Part shown: positions 1 to 10,572 of the stretch, one piece after another
Layout: each line of letters opens with the position of its first letter
Numbering within the stretch: the stretch's first letter is position 1
DNA from: Trichoplax sp. H2
Lineage: Eukaryota > Placozoa > Uniplacotomia > Trichoplacea
Direction: 5' to 3'
Length of the DNA: 64,000 bases
NCBI GenBank assembly: GCA_003344405.1
Contig: NOWV01000107.1
Coordinates: 186,001 to 250,000 of the forward strand
Program-made: the position numbers and the translations under genes
Notes under the pieces: model-generated
Seen by the model: only the letters and a program-made list of their open reading frames with translations
Told to the model about the DNA's origin: nothing
Databases searched by the model: none

Positions 1-44
1 TGTAAAATTGAAGAGTATTTTAATTTTAGAAGTTATAGACTAAC

Positions 45-2660
45 CAACTTTGCCATAGCAAAATATCTTCTGGCTTCAATATACCCAAGATTTTTCGCTA
101 TTTCTAGCAGTTTTCGAGCACTAAATGACAGCATTGGCATTATGACTTTTAATATCGAAGTAAATTACTAGTGATATAAGTCAAAACAGGTTATTAACCT
201 TTCCTTATTGCCGTCAAATTCACTCAAAATTTCTAAAGCCTGTTCATATTCAGATTGGCCTGGTGCTAATAGACGATTTTTGGTAAAGAAAATTTATAAA
301 ATCTTAATATACATCATGCACAAATTATAATTATGTAGACGAAGCTTGCAAAATAAGATTACATATATAGGAATACTTTAGTATTACTCAGACATGATGG
401 TATTACTTAAATGGCAGTGGTAACTAAGAGTACGATCAATTGTAATATCTATAACTAAGCATGAGAAATTTAAATAACAAAGTATTGTGGTTAATTAAGA
501 GTATATTTATGTTACGCAGATATGAAGACATTATTTACATGTTAGCGATTACTATAAAATGTGGTTAATTTTAATGGTTACAAAGTATAGAAGAGTAACT
601 TAATAAAAAATATGTTATTTTATCAACAATATCATTGTCTCTTCATTTATAACTATAAAACAATGAGCATGAAAACATAGTCCTATCATGATAACTAAAC
701 AAAAAAATGTAGTTTACATCAGTAATTATTTCAGAATTGCAAAAGTAGAACAATTACAATTAATCTTGGATCGCAGATTATCGCTAAGAATTAATTTTAC
801 GACATGATCTTAAAAGTCGATGAAAAAATTTTCATTCTACATTAAGAATTTATATAAAGACTATGATGAATAGTATTAATAAGATAGCCATCACTGTATA
901 CCTAGATCTTCCTTTTTCTCTTGTTCAGCACTACTTTCTGAATCACTACTATCTTCATCTTCTTCTTGAATATCGTCATCTAGCTGTAGTTCCATTGGAT
1001 CAATTTGCTTAGTTGGTGAAGAAATATCTTCCGACCGTTTCCGTTCATTAGAACTGCTGGAAATCTTGTCGATAATACGAAATTTATTATCTGATGATTG
1101 ACCGTCATTTTGAGATGCAGTGTCACTTTTCTCATTATCTTGATAACTAGCAGAGCCAGATTGTCCATTATTATCACTGTTGAGATTATTTGGTAACCTA
1201 TTATTTTCCTGAGCAGTATTTGAGGAAGTTTCTCGAGAATAAGTACCATCACCATTGTTGACCAAGTTATCATCATTCTCTAGCTGTGTTTTAACCGGTC
1301 GTTTCTCCTCCAATTCCTCTTTGGTAAGCTCAACTAGCGATTCAACCTCTTTCAGTAGTTTCTCCAGTACAACGTCGGAAGCGAGTTTCAAATTTTTAAA
1401 ATGATCGGTTTTTTCCTCACCATTTCCACCGGTCGTTGTCTCAGAATCTGGCTTGCCTAAAGATTAAAAATCATATTAGATTTCAAGTGGTATTTATTAC
1501 CATCAACCAGTGACTAATAAATCTACTTGGTTAATCAAGTTCAAGATTCGTCACAAGATGTCTCATGATTTTATAGCACATTGTAACAACTTTATCGTAC
1601 TTGTAGCATCGGTGTCTTCAGCATCTTTTTTGTCCACTTTGGATTGTTGTTCATCAGCAGTCTGGTCAGCTAATACAAAACATTCAATGTTAATAGCGTA
1701 ACAGACGTGCGTTATAGTAGAGTTTTATTAACAATAATGTACTCTATAGCGTATAGAAAATTAAAGCAGTAAGAAATTACGTCAGTCGATATGACTGTCC
1801 AACTGAGTTAATGAGATCGAGGCCTGAAAGTCAAGTTTGTGGTCATTTAATTCGTCTAACTTGCAGGTTATTTATTTATCTATACTACGGTAGTAAGATG
1901 TGTAGTAATGTTACTGTTGCAATGGAGTCCAAAGTCATTAATCAGTGACTGCCATGGAAGTATTATTAAGTAAAGGCAGTTTTCTAAATGCTATCAATGA
2001 ATCAACGCAGGGTCGATGAATAGGGATGAGAATTTACAGATAAAAGTTAACTAACAGACGGTAGGAAATTTGATGATCTACTAAGATGCTAAGCAATATT
2101 ACTTCTACTCGATCATTCAGAGACTGTCATGGTAGTATTGTAAAGTAAAAATTTCATTATCAATGAATCAGCGTAGAGTTGATGATCAAGGATAAGAATT
2201 TGAATATATAGAGACATAATTAACCGATAGACCTCAAGAACTGCTATTCTTACGGGTTATCTATTTACTCGTATGGTAAAGTAGCAACAAGCTTATCACG
2301 ATTACACGTTGACCAAGTTGATCTTTCAGAGATAGCTATAGCCGTACAGTATTCAAGACATGGTTCTACCATTAGCATAAGGTTACTGCATGAAAGGTAG
2401 GAAATTTTGTGTATTGTGTAAGCAGCACAAACAGTCAGAAATACTATTCTAATTCAGAGGTAGATTTGGGATTAGTATGTAGCAAAGCCATGACCGCCGG
2501 CTGACGTCGGCACGTCCCTACTACCTACCTTTGAGAGCGATTGAAAATAATAATAACATCATATCAACATAGAGATTCATTACTTACAACATGCGAATGC
2601 TACAAGGACAACGATAATCCAGTACATCAGGTAGTAGTCCTTCATTTTTGAATTGCTCAT
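45..2660 (-). CDS. SEL1L-like ER protein, 5' part, runs off the left edge
   Basis: Exons (minus strand): 2588-2660, 1601-1669, 902-1456, 199-265, 45-120, joined in phase. The start codon is at 2658-2660. Residues 1-24 end in a hydrophobic stretch (YWIIVVLVAFAC), read as a signal peptide or anchor. About 190 residues of acidic, Ser/Asn-rich, probably disordered sequence follow. The last two exons read as the first Sel1-like helical repeat (SEYEQALEIL, then ARKLLEIAKNLGYIEARRYF). SEL1L is the ER-membrane partner of the HRD1 ubiquitin ligase in ER-associated degradation; its family has a signal peptide, an acidic region and then Sel1 repeats, which is the order seen here. I see no fibronectin type II domain, which vertebrate SEL1L has. 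Alternative ends exist: reading past the donor at 901 stops at 891-893 (235 residues), and reading past the donor at 44 stops at 33-35. The name rests on architecture and a short repeat match. Confidence 0.55.
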
Positions 2661-3010
2661 ATTTTATGCCTAAAATTACTAATCAATAAAATGCAAAGCG
2701 TCTTTCCAATCCACTTCCACAGTCTTTGCAAGAATGGATTAACCAATGGCTTCTCCACTGATTCGCCTTGAACTTGCAAGCTTGTTCCTAATGTACTCAA
2801 TTTTTGTAATCTCTACTCGTTCGACTAAGGGATTTACTCTTTCAATAAGTAAGATTAACTAGGCTACAGTACAGACTACACAAAGAATTCTCTTATTCAC
2901 CTTGTAATGAGGTAAAACCAAGATGAAATAAAAAATTTCTTAAACAACTTGTTTAATTAATTAAAAATGTTGGACAATGCAGTGGAATTGAACCAATGAA
3001 AAAATGACAA

Positions 3011-3380
3011 GATTACGCTGCAGTTCCAGTGTCCAATGTCCGTACTTCCCGTGCATCGCTACGATGTGGTTCGAACTGAGTAGAGTGCAGTACAACCAAC
3101 TATGAACATGCGCAGTACAGTACAGTACAAACAACTATGAACATGCGCAGCACAGTATAGTACTGTAAAGTCAAAGATTACGCTGCAATGCCAGTGTCCA
3201 ATGTCCGTACTTCCCGTGCATCGATACGATGTGGTTCGAACTGAGTAGAGTGCAGTACAAACTAGTATAAACATGCGCAGTACAGCACAGTACTGTAAGG
3301 TCTACAGTATGGACTACCAAATAAGTACTGTACACTGTACTGTACTGATTTTAAAGTACTGTACAGTACAGTATTCTGCA
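3011..3380. repeat. 165-bp direct duplication leading into a TACAGTAC palindromic tract
   Basis: A segment starting GATTACGCTGCA at 3011 recurs at 3176 with few differences, a spacing of 165 bp. Both copies contain CCAGTGTCCAATGTCCGTAC and TGTGGTTCGAACTGAG, and both run into CATGCGCAGTACAGTAC-type sequence. From about 3285 to 3375 the DNA is dominated by alternating TACAGTAC and GTACTGTA words, which are mutually complementary and could fold into hairpins. No protein family is recognisable in any frame. Confidence 0.8.
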
Positions 3381-3640
3381 AGACAGACGGACATTTCTTA
3401 CCAAATGAGGCCATCAATATCCAAAAATGGCTACTCAGTATGGATCTTCCGTGTCTGTTTTCGAAATCACTGGTACTAATTTTAATAACATCGATGATCT
3501 TATATTAACTGTCTCCAAGTGGAACTTAGTAACAGATCATAAGATTGAGCGTATTATTACTTAATTTAGAAATAACCAGTCAGTTTAAAAATCGACCATC
3601 TGTACATTAATGAAAGTGCTGTCGTAACGAAGTGTCAGTC

Positions 3641-3682
3641 CTGTCCAGTCCGGTCCAGTCCTGTCCAGTCCGGTCCAGTCCT
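3641..3682. repeat. Short tandem repeat, 20-bp unit of two similar decamers
   Basis: CTGTCCAGTCCGGTCCAGTC occurs twice in direct succession at 3641-3660 and 3661-3680. Each unit is two near-identical decamers. This is simple sequence of no evident function. Confidence 0.85.
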
Positions 3683-4636
3683 AGTCCTAAGTTGGACCCA
3701 ATATTTTAACGGGATGAGGTCCATAATGTCTGTCCAAAGTGTCCATCCAAAGCATATTCCAGTGCTTGGTACAGCAATTCATAAATAACTTTGTTACCAC
3801 AGGCTGACTAGTGTACTATACTATAGTGTCCAGATGATACTGGAACTGTGAACACCATGCATAGTGAACACTGCTGAACACCTGGCGTAGTTAAACTTGT
3901 CAGCTCCAGCCGATCAGCAAACGCGATAACTCAATAAAGCAAAATTGGAAACTGTGGATTGCATCAGAAGAAGGCGAAATGTCCAGCAAGGTAGAATAGG
4001 ATAGAGCTGGTTAACAATAATACTGAATTGACTCTACTGGTAGCAAATTGTGAATGCTTATGATGTAATTGCCAGACTTGCTACTGACAAGTATCACACT
4101 ACGGTGTTACTGTTTGCAATGCAAACTTGAGAGCTCATTTCAAGTTGCTTCCGCTTTTGCAGCATAACATACGCGTATATTGCAATATTATGCAGCGCTG
4201 ATTGAATACCTGGTGGATCAGCTTTGAAATTAGGCTTTGCAAGCATAAAATTGATCTTAGTGCTTTGATAATGGAGAGTTTACAGGATATGGAATCAAAA
4301 TATCAGAAACAGTAAACAATGTCTCGCGCTTTGTTGTAATTATCCTATCATCGATCTCAAAGAGTTTCACATTCTAAAACTACGATCGACAAACTCTCTT
4401 TTACTGTGCATTCACAAGTTGCTGTCAATAGGATCGCTAGTACTATGTTAGTTTTGTCTAAAAACTACTCATACGCATAATTAGAAACTGCATACCGTAA
4501 ATCGTTCAGTTAATATCAGTGGCAATCAGCAATGGACAATCCTGTCATGTCCAGTCTATTGAAAAAACTCTTAAAATATTCAAATACTACGACTAAAACA
4601 CAATACTAACTAAATCTATGACTTCACCATATTTAG

Positions 4637-6357
4637 CCACGGTTGTACTCTTATTTCCGCAGCACCTGTTCTTGGCGTGTTAGAATAGGTAAACTGATTA
4701 TTTATTGAATTCAATATAATGCTCGATAGACGGAAGTACTGTAGATCATAATGTTAACGAGAAATCCTAAGGTTCCTGTAGTGTAGTTAAGGACTTGTCA
4801 TCAATGTTACTATGCATAAGGTAAGTAAGTTGAATTAGTATCATCAAAAGTGACTAGCTATTAACTTGTTTACAGTATGCTATGAACAATTCGCTATCAT
4901 CTAGGTACAGTAGCTACAAAATGCAACTGTCATATATAGACATGTACTTTTGAATGTTAGCTTCTCATTGATAAGCTTAAAATTCTCGCTCAGGGTCTGT
5001 TGACTATTTCATTTTTCTCGGAGGTTGTAATCAAAGATTTTTCAATCTTTTTTTATATTGTAAGCTCTCGCTCTCAAAGGAATCGAATATGATTATCATC
5101 CTGTGCACTTGTTAAAGGATGGTGGCGAACAGGCTAGTTTTAAGGATAAGTTTAAACTACTTTACGTTCGTACGAAATTAAATTAATCTTTATTAATTTA
5201 TTTTTTAGTTTAAGGACGAATACAAAAGTCTTAATCCGAATTCCTTATTGCCAGCACTGGAAATAGATGGCCATTGTCTAGCAGATTCGGTGGGTAATCT
5301 CAATTACAGTAACATTATGAGCCTTATGGAATTTTTCTAGTACGTACAATACAGTAATGTCGAGGATTAACCATGGACGTATATGACAGATGAGTATTAT
5401 AGAATACTTGGATGAAACAAGACAAGATCCACCGTATTTGTTACCGAAAGATCCAGCAATAAGAGCGACGGTATGTCGATCAATTTGCGAGTATAATTGA
5501 AGATACGTGTATTTAAGAAACTTTTTTTACCAATGTTTGAGTTATCACTATGAAGTAGAGATAGATACTGCATATACAACTTCTCTACACGGGATCGGAT
5601 CATTCCTAAATCATCTGGAGCAAATAGTACGATTTCTGATTTATTTGCTTTTATCGCATGTACTATATCTCCCTATAGGTACGACGAATTAGCAACAATA
5701 TTACTAGTGGTATTCAGCCAATCCAGGTCTCTAATACTGTCTATTTTATTTATAACTACGATGGAAACGGCAGCTACCCTATTTCAATGAATACTTATAG
5801 TATGATCTTTGTTCACAGAATCTTCGAGTGCTGATCTATGTAGGCGCAGATAAGAAAAAGGAATGGGGAAAGCACTGGATTGAGCAAGGCTTTAATTGTA
5901 ATGTTACTCATTCTAACGTTTGATGATGCATATTACTATTATAATATAACTTTCTGTTGGTGTACATCTGGTATTTATTGCTACGAAAGTTAGATCTCTA
6001 ATTAGAGTTTAATAATTCATTGACAAAATTTTCTTACTTAAAATATGGATAGCTCTAGAAGAGTTATTAGAAAAGACTAGTGGTAAATATTGTGTTGGCG
6101 ATGACATCACCATGGCTGATCTTTGCTTGATTCCACAAGTTTACAATGCTAATAGGTACTGGTTTACCAGTGTGTATGATAAAGCCTTAAATCAATACTC
6201 GCTAATCACTCTATTTATATTGGGTATGACAAGGTTTGAGGTGGACATGTCCAGATACCCAATTATAACACGCATCAATGCGCAGTTAGAGAATCATGAT
6301 GCATTCGTAGCAGCTCATCCAAGGCAACAACCTGACTGTCCGGATGAACTCAAATAG
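4637..6357 (+). CDS. GSTZ1: Maleylacetoacetate isomerase / glutathione S-transferase zeta
   Basis: Exons: 4637-4688, 5065-5132, 5209-5289, 5390-5490, 5693-5726, 5819-5897, 6053-6155, 6234-6357 (213 residues without the missing first exon; the family is about 216). The enzyme uses glutathione to isomerise maleylacetoacetate to fumarylacetoacetate in cytosolic tyrosine and phenylalanine breakdown. The zeta-class active-site motif is present as RSTCSWRVRI, with Thr where SSC is usual. Further zeta signatures are LNPNSLLPALEIDG, SIIEYLDETR, SGIQPIQN, VGDDITMADLCLIPQVYNA and the C-terminal AHPRQQPDCPDELK. Phases agree across every junction if the second intron starts with GC instead of GT (donor CAG|GCTAGT at 5133). 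The initiator Met must sit in a short upstream exon, because an in-frame TAG that is part of the acceptor precedes 4637. AATAAA follows at 6622. Confidence 0.95.
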
Positions 6358-6621
6358 AGTTAGCACTGGATGACACTTATCGTTAACTGGTATACGAATG
6401 ATGTCTTTCTATCGATTAGAACGTAGATGCAATTAAGATTTTAGTGATCTGTTTAAAAATTGGTGCTGTAAGAGGACTTGTACAGTGAGAAATAGTAATG
6501 CTAATATTGTAGACGCTGATTTTTGCTAGCTATTATCACATAAAAAATTATAAAATATGTGTTAATTGTATTGCAAAGCTGCTCTTTCTCTCAATGTGCA
6601 GTATGTGAGGCAAATCTGGCA

Positions 6622-6627
6622 AATAAA
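6622..6627 (+). promoter_or_regulatory. Possible polyadenylation signal of GSTZ1
   Basis: This is an AATAAA hexamer about 265 bp after the stop codon. The assignment is by position only. Confidence 0.4.
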
Positions 6628-7179
6628 AAGGATCGTCATAGATTATTTCTTACGTACGATAAAATTATAACGCCAAAAGTATGCGTTCAGAATTCTCGAA
6701 TCAGTCGTTCTGGAGGAATGAATTAACCATTACAACATTCATATTTTAAATTATCCTCAATTTGATTGAAAGGTTTGATGATTGGTCATTAGCCGCATTT
6801 AAATTAGCTGTATTTTTCAAGGCAGAAATCAACCCTGCGCTGTCATGGACGTAGACTAACAAAGAAAGCGGCTCTTTCTAATAGAATTGCAAGACGGTGA
6901 TATTTTGTAACTGTGCTTGATATACAGTACAGTAGGCAACAATCAGTTGCAATTGAATATCTACTCTTCCTTTAAACGATTGCGTTAATTACATTATTTA
7001 CAAATAAATTATACTATTTATTTATTTACTAGTAGTTGTATCTGCAAGGCCGCTTTATTGTTTATTAGTAATAATTATGAGATGTATTACGTATTCCTAC
7101 TGAATATTGGGCTCTAAGTTGAAAATTTCTTCCCTTTACAAGTCCTTAGTTGAAGGCTTCCAATTGGTGTCCAGCAGTT

Positions 7180-7760
7180 TTTGACTTTTTGCTATCTTCT
7201 GTAGTCAATCGACAGTTGAAATCTTTTCTACTGCAGTGCTCTAATCGACACCGCTTCATCGAACCCATTCCATGATCAACTCGCCCAAGTTGCCTGATCA
7301 GTTCTCAAAGTGGTCAGCATTCCATCTACATTAATTTTTATACTGGTTTATTTTTATTCCTACAAGGATTAAGAACTGGTAAGGGCAACTTGAGCTGAGG
7401 CATCAGTTTTTGCTATCTTCTGTAGTCAATCGATAGTTGAAATCTTGCATTGCAGTGCTTTAATCCACACGGCTTCATCGAGCCAATTACTTGATCAACT
7501 CGCCCAAGTGGCCCAATCAGTTCTCAAAGTAGTCAGAATCACATCTACACTCGTTTTCATATTGGTTTATTTCCATTTCTATATGGATTAAGAACTGGTA
7601 AGGGCAACTTGAGCTGAGGCAGTCGTTTTTGCTATCTTCTGCAGTCAATCGATAGTCGAAATCTTTTACTGCAGTGCTCTGCTTGCCACGGTTTCATCGA
7701 GTCAATGACATGATCTACTCGCCCAAGTGGCCCGATCACTTCTCAAAGTAGTAAGGATCG
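7180..7760. repeat. Tandem repeat, three copies of about 220 bp
   Basis: The marker GCTATCTTCT begins at 7191, 7412 and 7631, giving spacings of 221 and 219 bp. Shared blocks include GTAGTCAATCGA, AACTCGCCCAAGT, TTCTCAAAGT and GGATTAAGAACTGGTAAGGG. The third copy breaks down after about 7755. No open frame is conserved between copies. Confidence 0.85.
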
Positions 7761-7841
7761 CCATTAGTCCATTTCTCTGCTAGTGGTTTAATCACTTGTC
7801 GCTAAGTTGTTATGGACTCTTATTATGACATCATTTCAGTA

Positions 7842-8050
7842 CAATACTATATACTGTAGCCGATTACAATACTTAGTACTATAAAGGCGGAGAAAATACT
7901 GTACAGTACTGTACAGTCCAGTACATTACAGTGTACAGTATCTGGGCCATCGTAAAATACGGTACGGGTACTGTGTTGTACTGTACTGTACAGTATTTCC
8001 CCCGCCTTTACAATACTAAGTATTATAATAGACTACAGTATATAGTATTG
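7842..8050. mobile_element. Foldback element with long terminal inverted repeats
   Basis: The left arm starts CAATACTATATACTGTAG at 7842. It is the reverse complement, with a few mismatches, of the right arm ending CTACAGTATATAGTATTG at 8050. The arms match over roughly 70 bp, including AGTACTATAAAGGCGGAGAA against the complement of the CCCGCCTTTACAATACTAAG block. The centre is made of TACAGTAC/GTACTGTA words. There is no transposase, so it would be non-autonomous, of MITE or foldback type. The target-site duplication is not clear. Confidence 0.7.
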
Positions 8051-8060
8051 TGCGGACCCT

Positions 8061-8237
8061 AAAGGTATCGGGCCGAACCGCGCCGAACTCAGGTCTAGTT
8101 ACAGACTTACAGTACAGTACAGTACAGTACAGTATCTGGGCCACCGTACAGTACAGTACGGTACGGTACTGTGTTGTACTGTACTGTAATGTACCGTAAC
8201 TAAATCTGAGTTCGGTTCGGTTCGGTTCAATACCTTT
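8061..8237. mobile_element. Second foldback element, adjacent to the first
   Basis: The left arm AAAGGTATCGGGCCGAACCG (8061 on), continuing through GCCGAACTCAG and TAGTTAC, is mirrored by a right arm ending GGTTCAATACCTTT at 8237. The arms are about 45 bp with scattered mismatches. The core again consists of TACAGTAC repeats. It is separated from the first foldback by only about 10 bp, so both may be parts of one composite element. Confidence 0.7.
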
Positions 8238-8465
8238 ATCGTCTATAGTCTGTATTGACTCTGTAAACATTCTTTCTGGACAGTACCAACTGATACACTA
8301 CAGTACAATCCAGCACTCAGTAAAGGATATAAAGGCGAGGCGATTCTTCAGTATGTGTCAATACGTTCGAGGTCTTGAACAGTTTTTGAGATTGATTTTT
8401 TTTTGGCTGTCGCAAGATTGTTGATTTTTTCTTCTCCATTCCTATTCCCTGCTAAATAGTCCACC

Positions 8466-10572
8466 ATGAAATTGACATTGGCTATTATCGCTATCATCTT
8501 TTGCATTGGAACAGTTTCAGCTGGTATGTGTATTCTTTGTGCTGTCGGATGAGTTTGAAATAGGACAGGAGAAAGTTGTTTATCATTAGGAATAGTGTAC
8601 ATACAGTAGGATACAGGACAGCAGGTTGGGTTGCGTTAGCTTTTTCAGTATGGATATGCATGTTGTTGGTGTCAGCGATTTCCTAAATTATCCAAAGTTG
8701 GACGTAGAATCGTTTTGAAGACGAACTGGTTAGCATCAAAAGTAGTGCCAAGTAGTGCGCCATCAATGCAAATCAACTCTTTTGTTGTTAGACGTAGTTT
8801 ATCTTCCGACGTTACTGATCATGATCGACGAATAATGATAAATTCATGTAAAAGGCATCGGTTGAATATCTCTTATGATGAAAAATTGTCTTCTTTTTAC
8901 AAGATGAGTGTATAGGATTAAGTCAGCAGTAATTGCCATTCTATTGCCTATATTAGTCAATGTACAATCCTGAACCGGCCTAATGGACAAATATCAGTCA
9001 AGAATAAGAGACTTTCTGTAGTTCAAATCTCAATAATAATAACGTACGGTTTAATGAGTCTGGAAGTAAGTCATACGGTAAACTGTACTGTCCTCAACAA
9101 CTGCTGCAACCACACCGGTCATAATATTAGTTATTTTCTTTCTAATGCAACTGTAATATCTGCTATGACAGTATTAGGATCATTGCTTCAACAGTAATAT
9201 CCAACTATTAGTTTTGTAAAATTTCAAGCACTTGACTGGGCACTAAACTTTTGATTTATGGATTGCCATGTTTGTCGGTCTAATGTCTGATGAAAGTGGA
9301 ATAGCTTGTGCGCTTATTCGCCTACAGTATCAGCAATGCAAGATTAGGTCATAGGTCGTCATAGCTTGTGATCATTACTCAACATTAATCAATACCTTTA
9401 CACATTGTCTTCTTTAGCATGATATTGTTGTTGTAAGAAAATAATATTTTCTTAGAATAGAAAAAGTTGAACTCTGATTTCAATGCCTGAATACTGTTTA
9501 TTTATGACTGGGTAAAATTTTAGTGAAGTTGCCTCCATGCTGGGCTTATTTACAAGAACATGCTTCTATTTTGGAACATGGTGAACCTCATATGGTTGGT
9601 GGCTATACGCCTCAATGTGATGAAGAAGGTTACTACAAATTGATGCAATGCAGTGGAAGCACTGGATATTGTAAGTGGTATATGGATGCTATAATTTTGC
9701 TTAAGGAAATATAGTAGAATTAGCCTTGCAAAAGCATTTGACTTTAGTGATTGGCTAGTAATTCTCAGATTAATGATGTCAAAACATCAGTGTACTGTAT
9801 TACGATCGCAAAAATAGAATGGGCATATGTACTGCCATTGCAATTATTCTAAGGGAATAAAACTATTCCAAGTGATTTAACTAGTAGGACGACAATAATG
9901 TACATATTGTACCTAACAATGTAGTGCGGCACGGTATCTCGACTATACATAGAATCTTCATCTGCTTGCAATATGTGTTATCAATAATTTTACTCTTTAC
10001 AGGCTGGTGCACAACACCTATTGGTTTGAAAGTACCAGAAACTGATCGTCGACCAGGCCATGCAAATGGATTAGATTGTAAGTTCTTATGCGACATGGGT
10101 ACAGTGTTAATAAGACTACTTCTTATATGTATATATATACTTGTATTTTTAATTTGATCGTATACAGTCAGCATATAGGAATCGGATATATAGCATTTAG
10201 AAGTACTGTAGATTCTTACTCGATTCTTTTTATATCTTTCACTGTTACTTATAATTTCAGTATGTATATATAATATATATTTATAGTCGGTAAGTACGCA
10301 TTGTGAATATACAAGTATTATTTTCAAGTAGCCACGATGATATGACGTAGCTGTTTATCGCATCAGCTGAATAGATAACTTAAATCGCTTTGAATTGTAG
10401 TAGTATCCTTACTGCTTAGTTCATGCGCTATGGAACGTTAGCCTTGGATAATTGATGGGCCCATATCGTTTTTAGATATGGAATATAATTGGATTTACTA
10501 AGTTATGCTACTCTTGTCTGTTGAATTCATCTAGGCAAAGCCGAAGTTGCAAAGTATGCTAATAGTTCATAA
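8466..10572 (+). CDS. Small secreted protein with one thyroglobulin type-1 domain
   Basis: Exons: 8466-8523, 9524-9670, 10003-10077, 10535-10572 (105 residues). The start codon has a strong context (CCACCATGA). Exon 1 encodes a textbook signal peptide (MKLTLAIIAIIFCIGTVSA). The rest is a single thyroglobulin type-1 domain with all six cysteines: PPCWAYLQEH, the PQC and MQC cysteines, YCWCTTPIG and GLDC. The CWC motif and the downstream Gly fit the family. Such domains occur in thyroglobulin, nidogen, SPOCK and IGFBP proteins, and some bind or inhibit cysteine proteases. Here nothing else is attached, so the protein is probably extracellular; an inhibitor role is inference. The last exon was chosen because its phase and first residue restore the sixth cysteine; earlier acceptors in the third intron would lose it. 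Confidence 0.8.

Larger units (their letters stand above)
2661..4636. other. Intergenic stretch with repeats
   Basis: There is no supported gene between the SEL1L-like start and the first visible GSTZ1 exon. The short first exon of GSTZ1 probably lies in the right part, but I could not place it. The stretch holds a 165-bp direct duplication, a palindromic GTACTGTAC-rich tract and a decamer tandem repeat, listed separately. The open frames near 3059-3274 and 3273-3479 are translations of these repeats. Confidence 0.6.
6358..8465. other. Intergenic stretch with tandem and foldback repeats
   Basis: A possible AATAAA polyadenylation signal for GSTZ1 lies at 6622-6627. The rest has no gene I can support. 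It contains a three-copy tandem repeat of about 220 bp and two foldback elements, listed separately. Confidence 0.6.

Noticed and set aside
980-1276. Second minus-strand frame inside the acidic SEL1L-like exon
   Set aside because: It is out of frame with the splice-consistent reading and has no recognisable features.
3060-3240. GGTTCGAAC resembling a tRNA B box, twice
   Set aside because: No matching A box, acceptor stem or symmetrical T-arm could be drawn around either copy, so it is not called a tRNA or SINE.
3059-3479. Open frames on both strands rich in TALYSVRTTS-like sequence
   Set aside because: They are translations of the 165-bp duplication and palindromic tract, in which stop codons are rare.
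7180-7760. CRISPR-like array
   Set aside because: Units of about 220 bp are repeated in full, without unique spacers, in a eukaryotic genome with introns; this is an ordinary tandem repeat.
8016-8270. Minus-strand open frame of 84 codons
   Set aside because: It lies across the foldback elements, and the protein reads as repeated TVLYCTV from the palindromic word.
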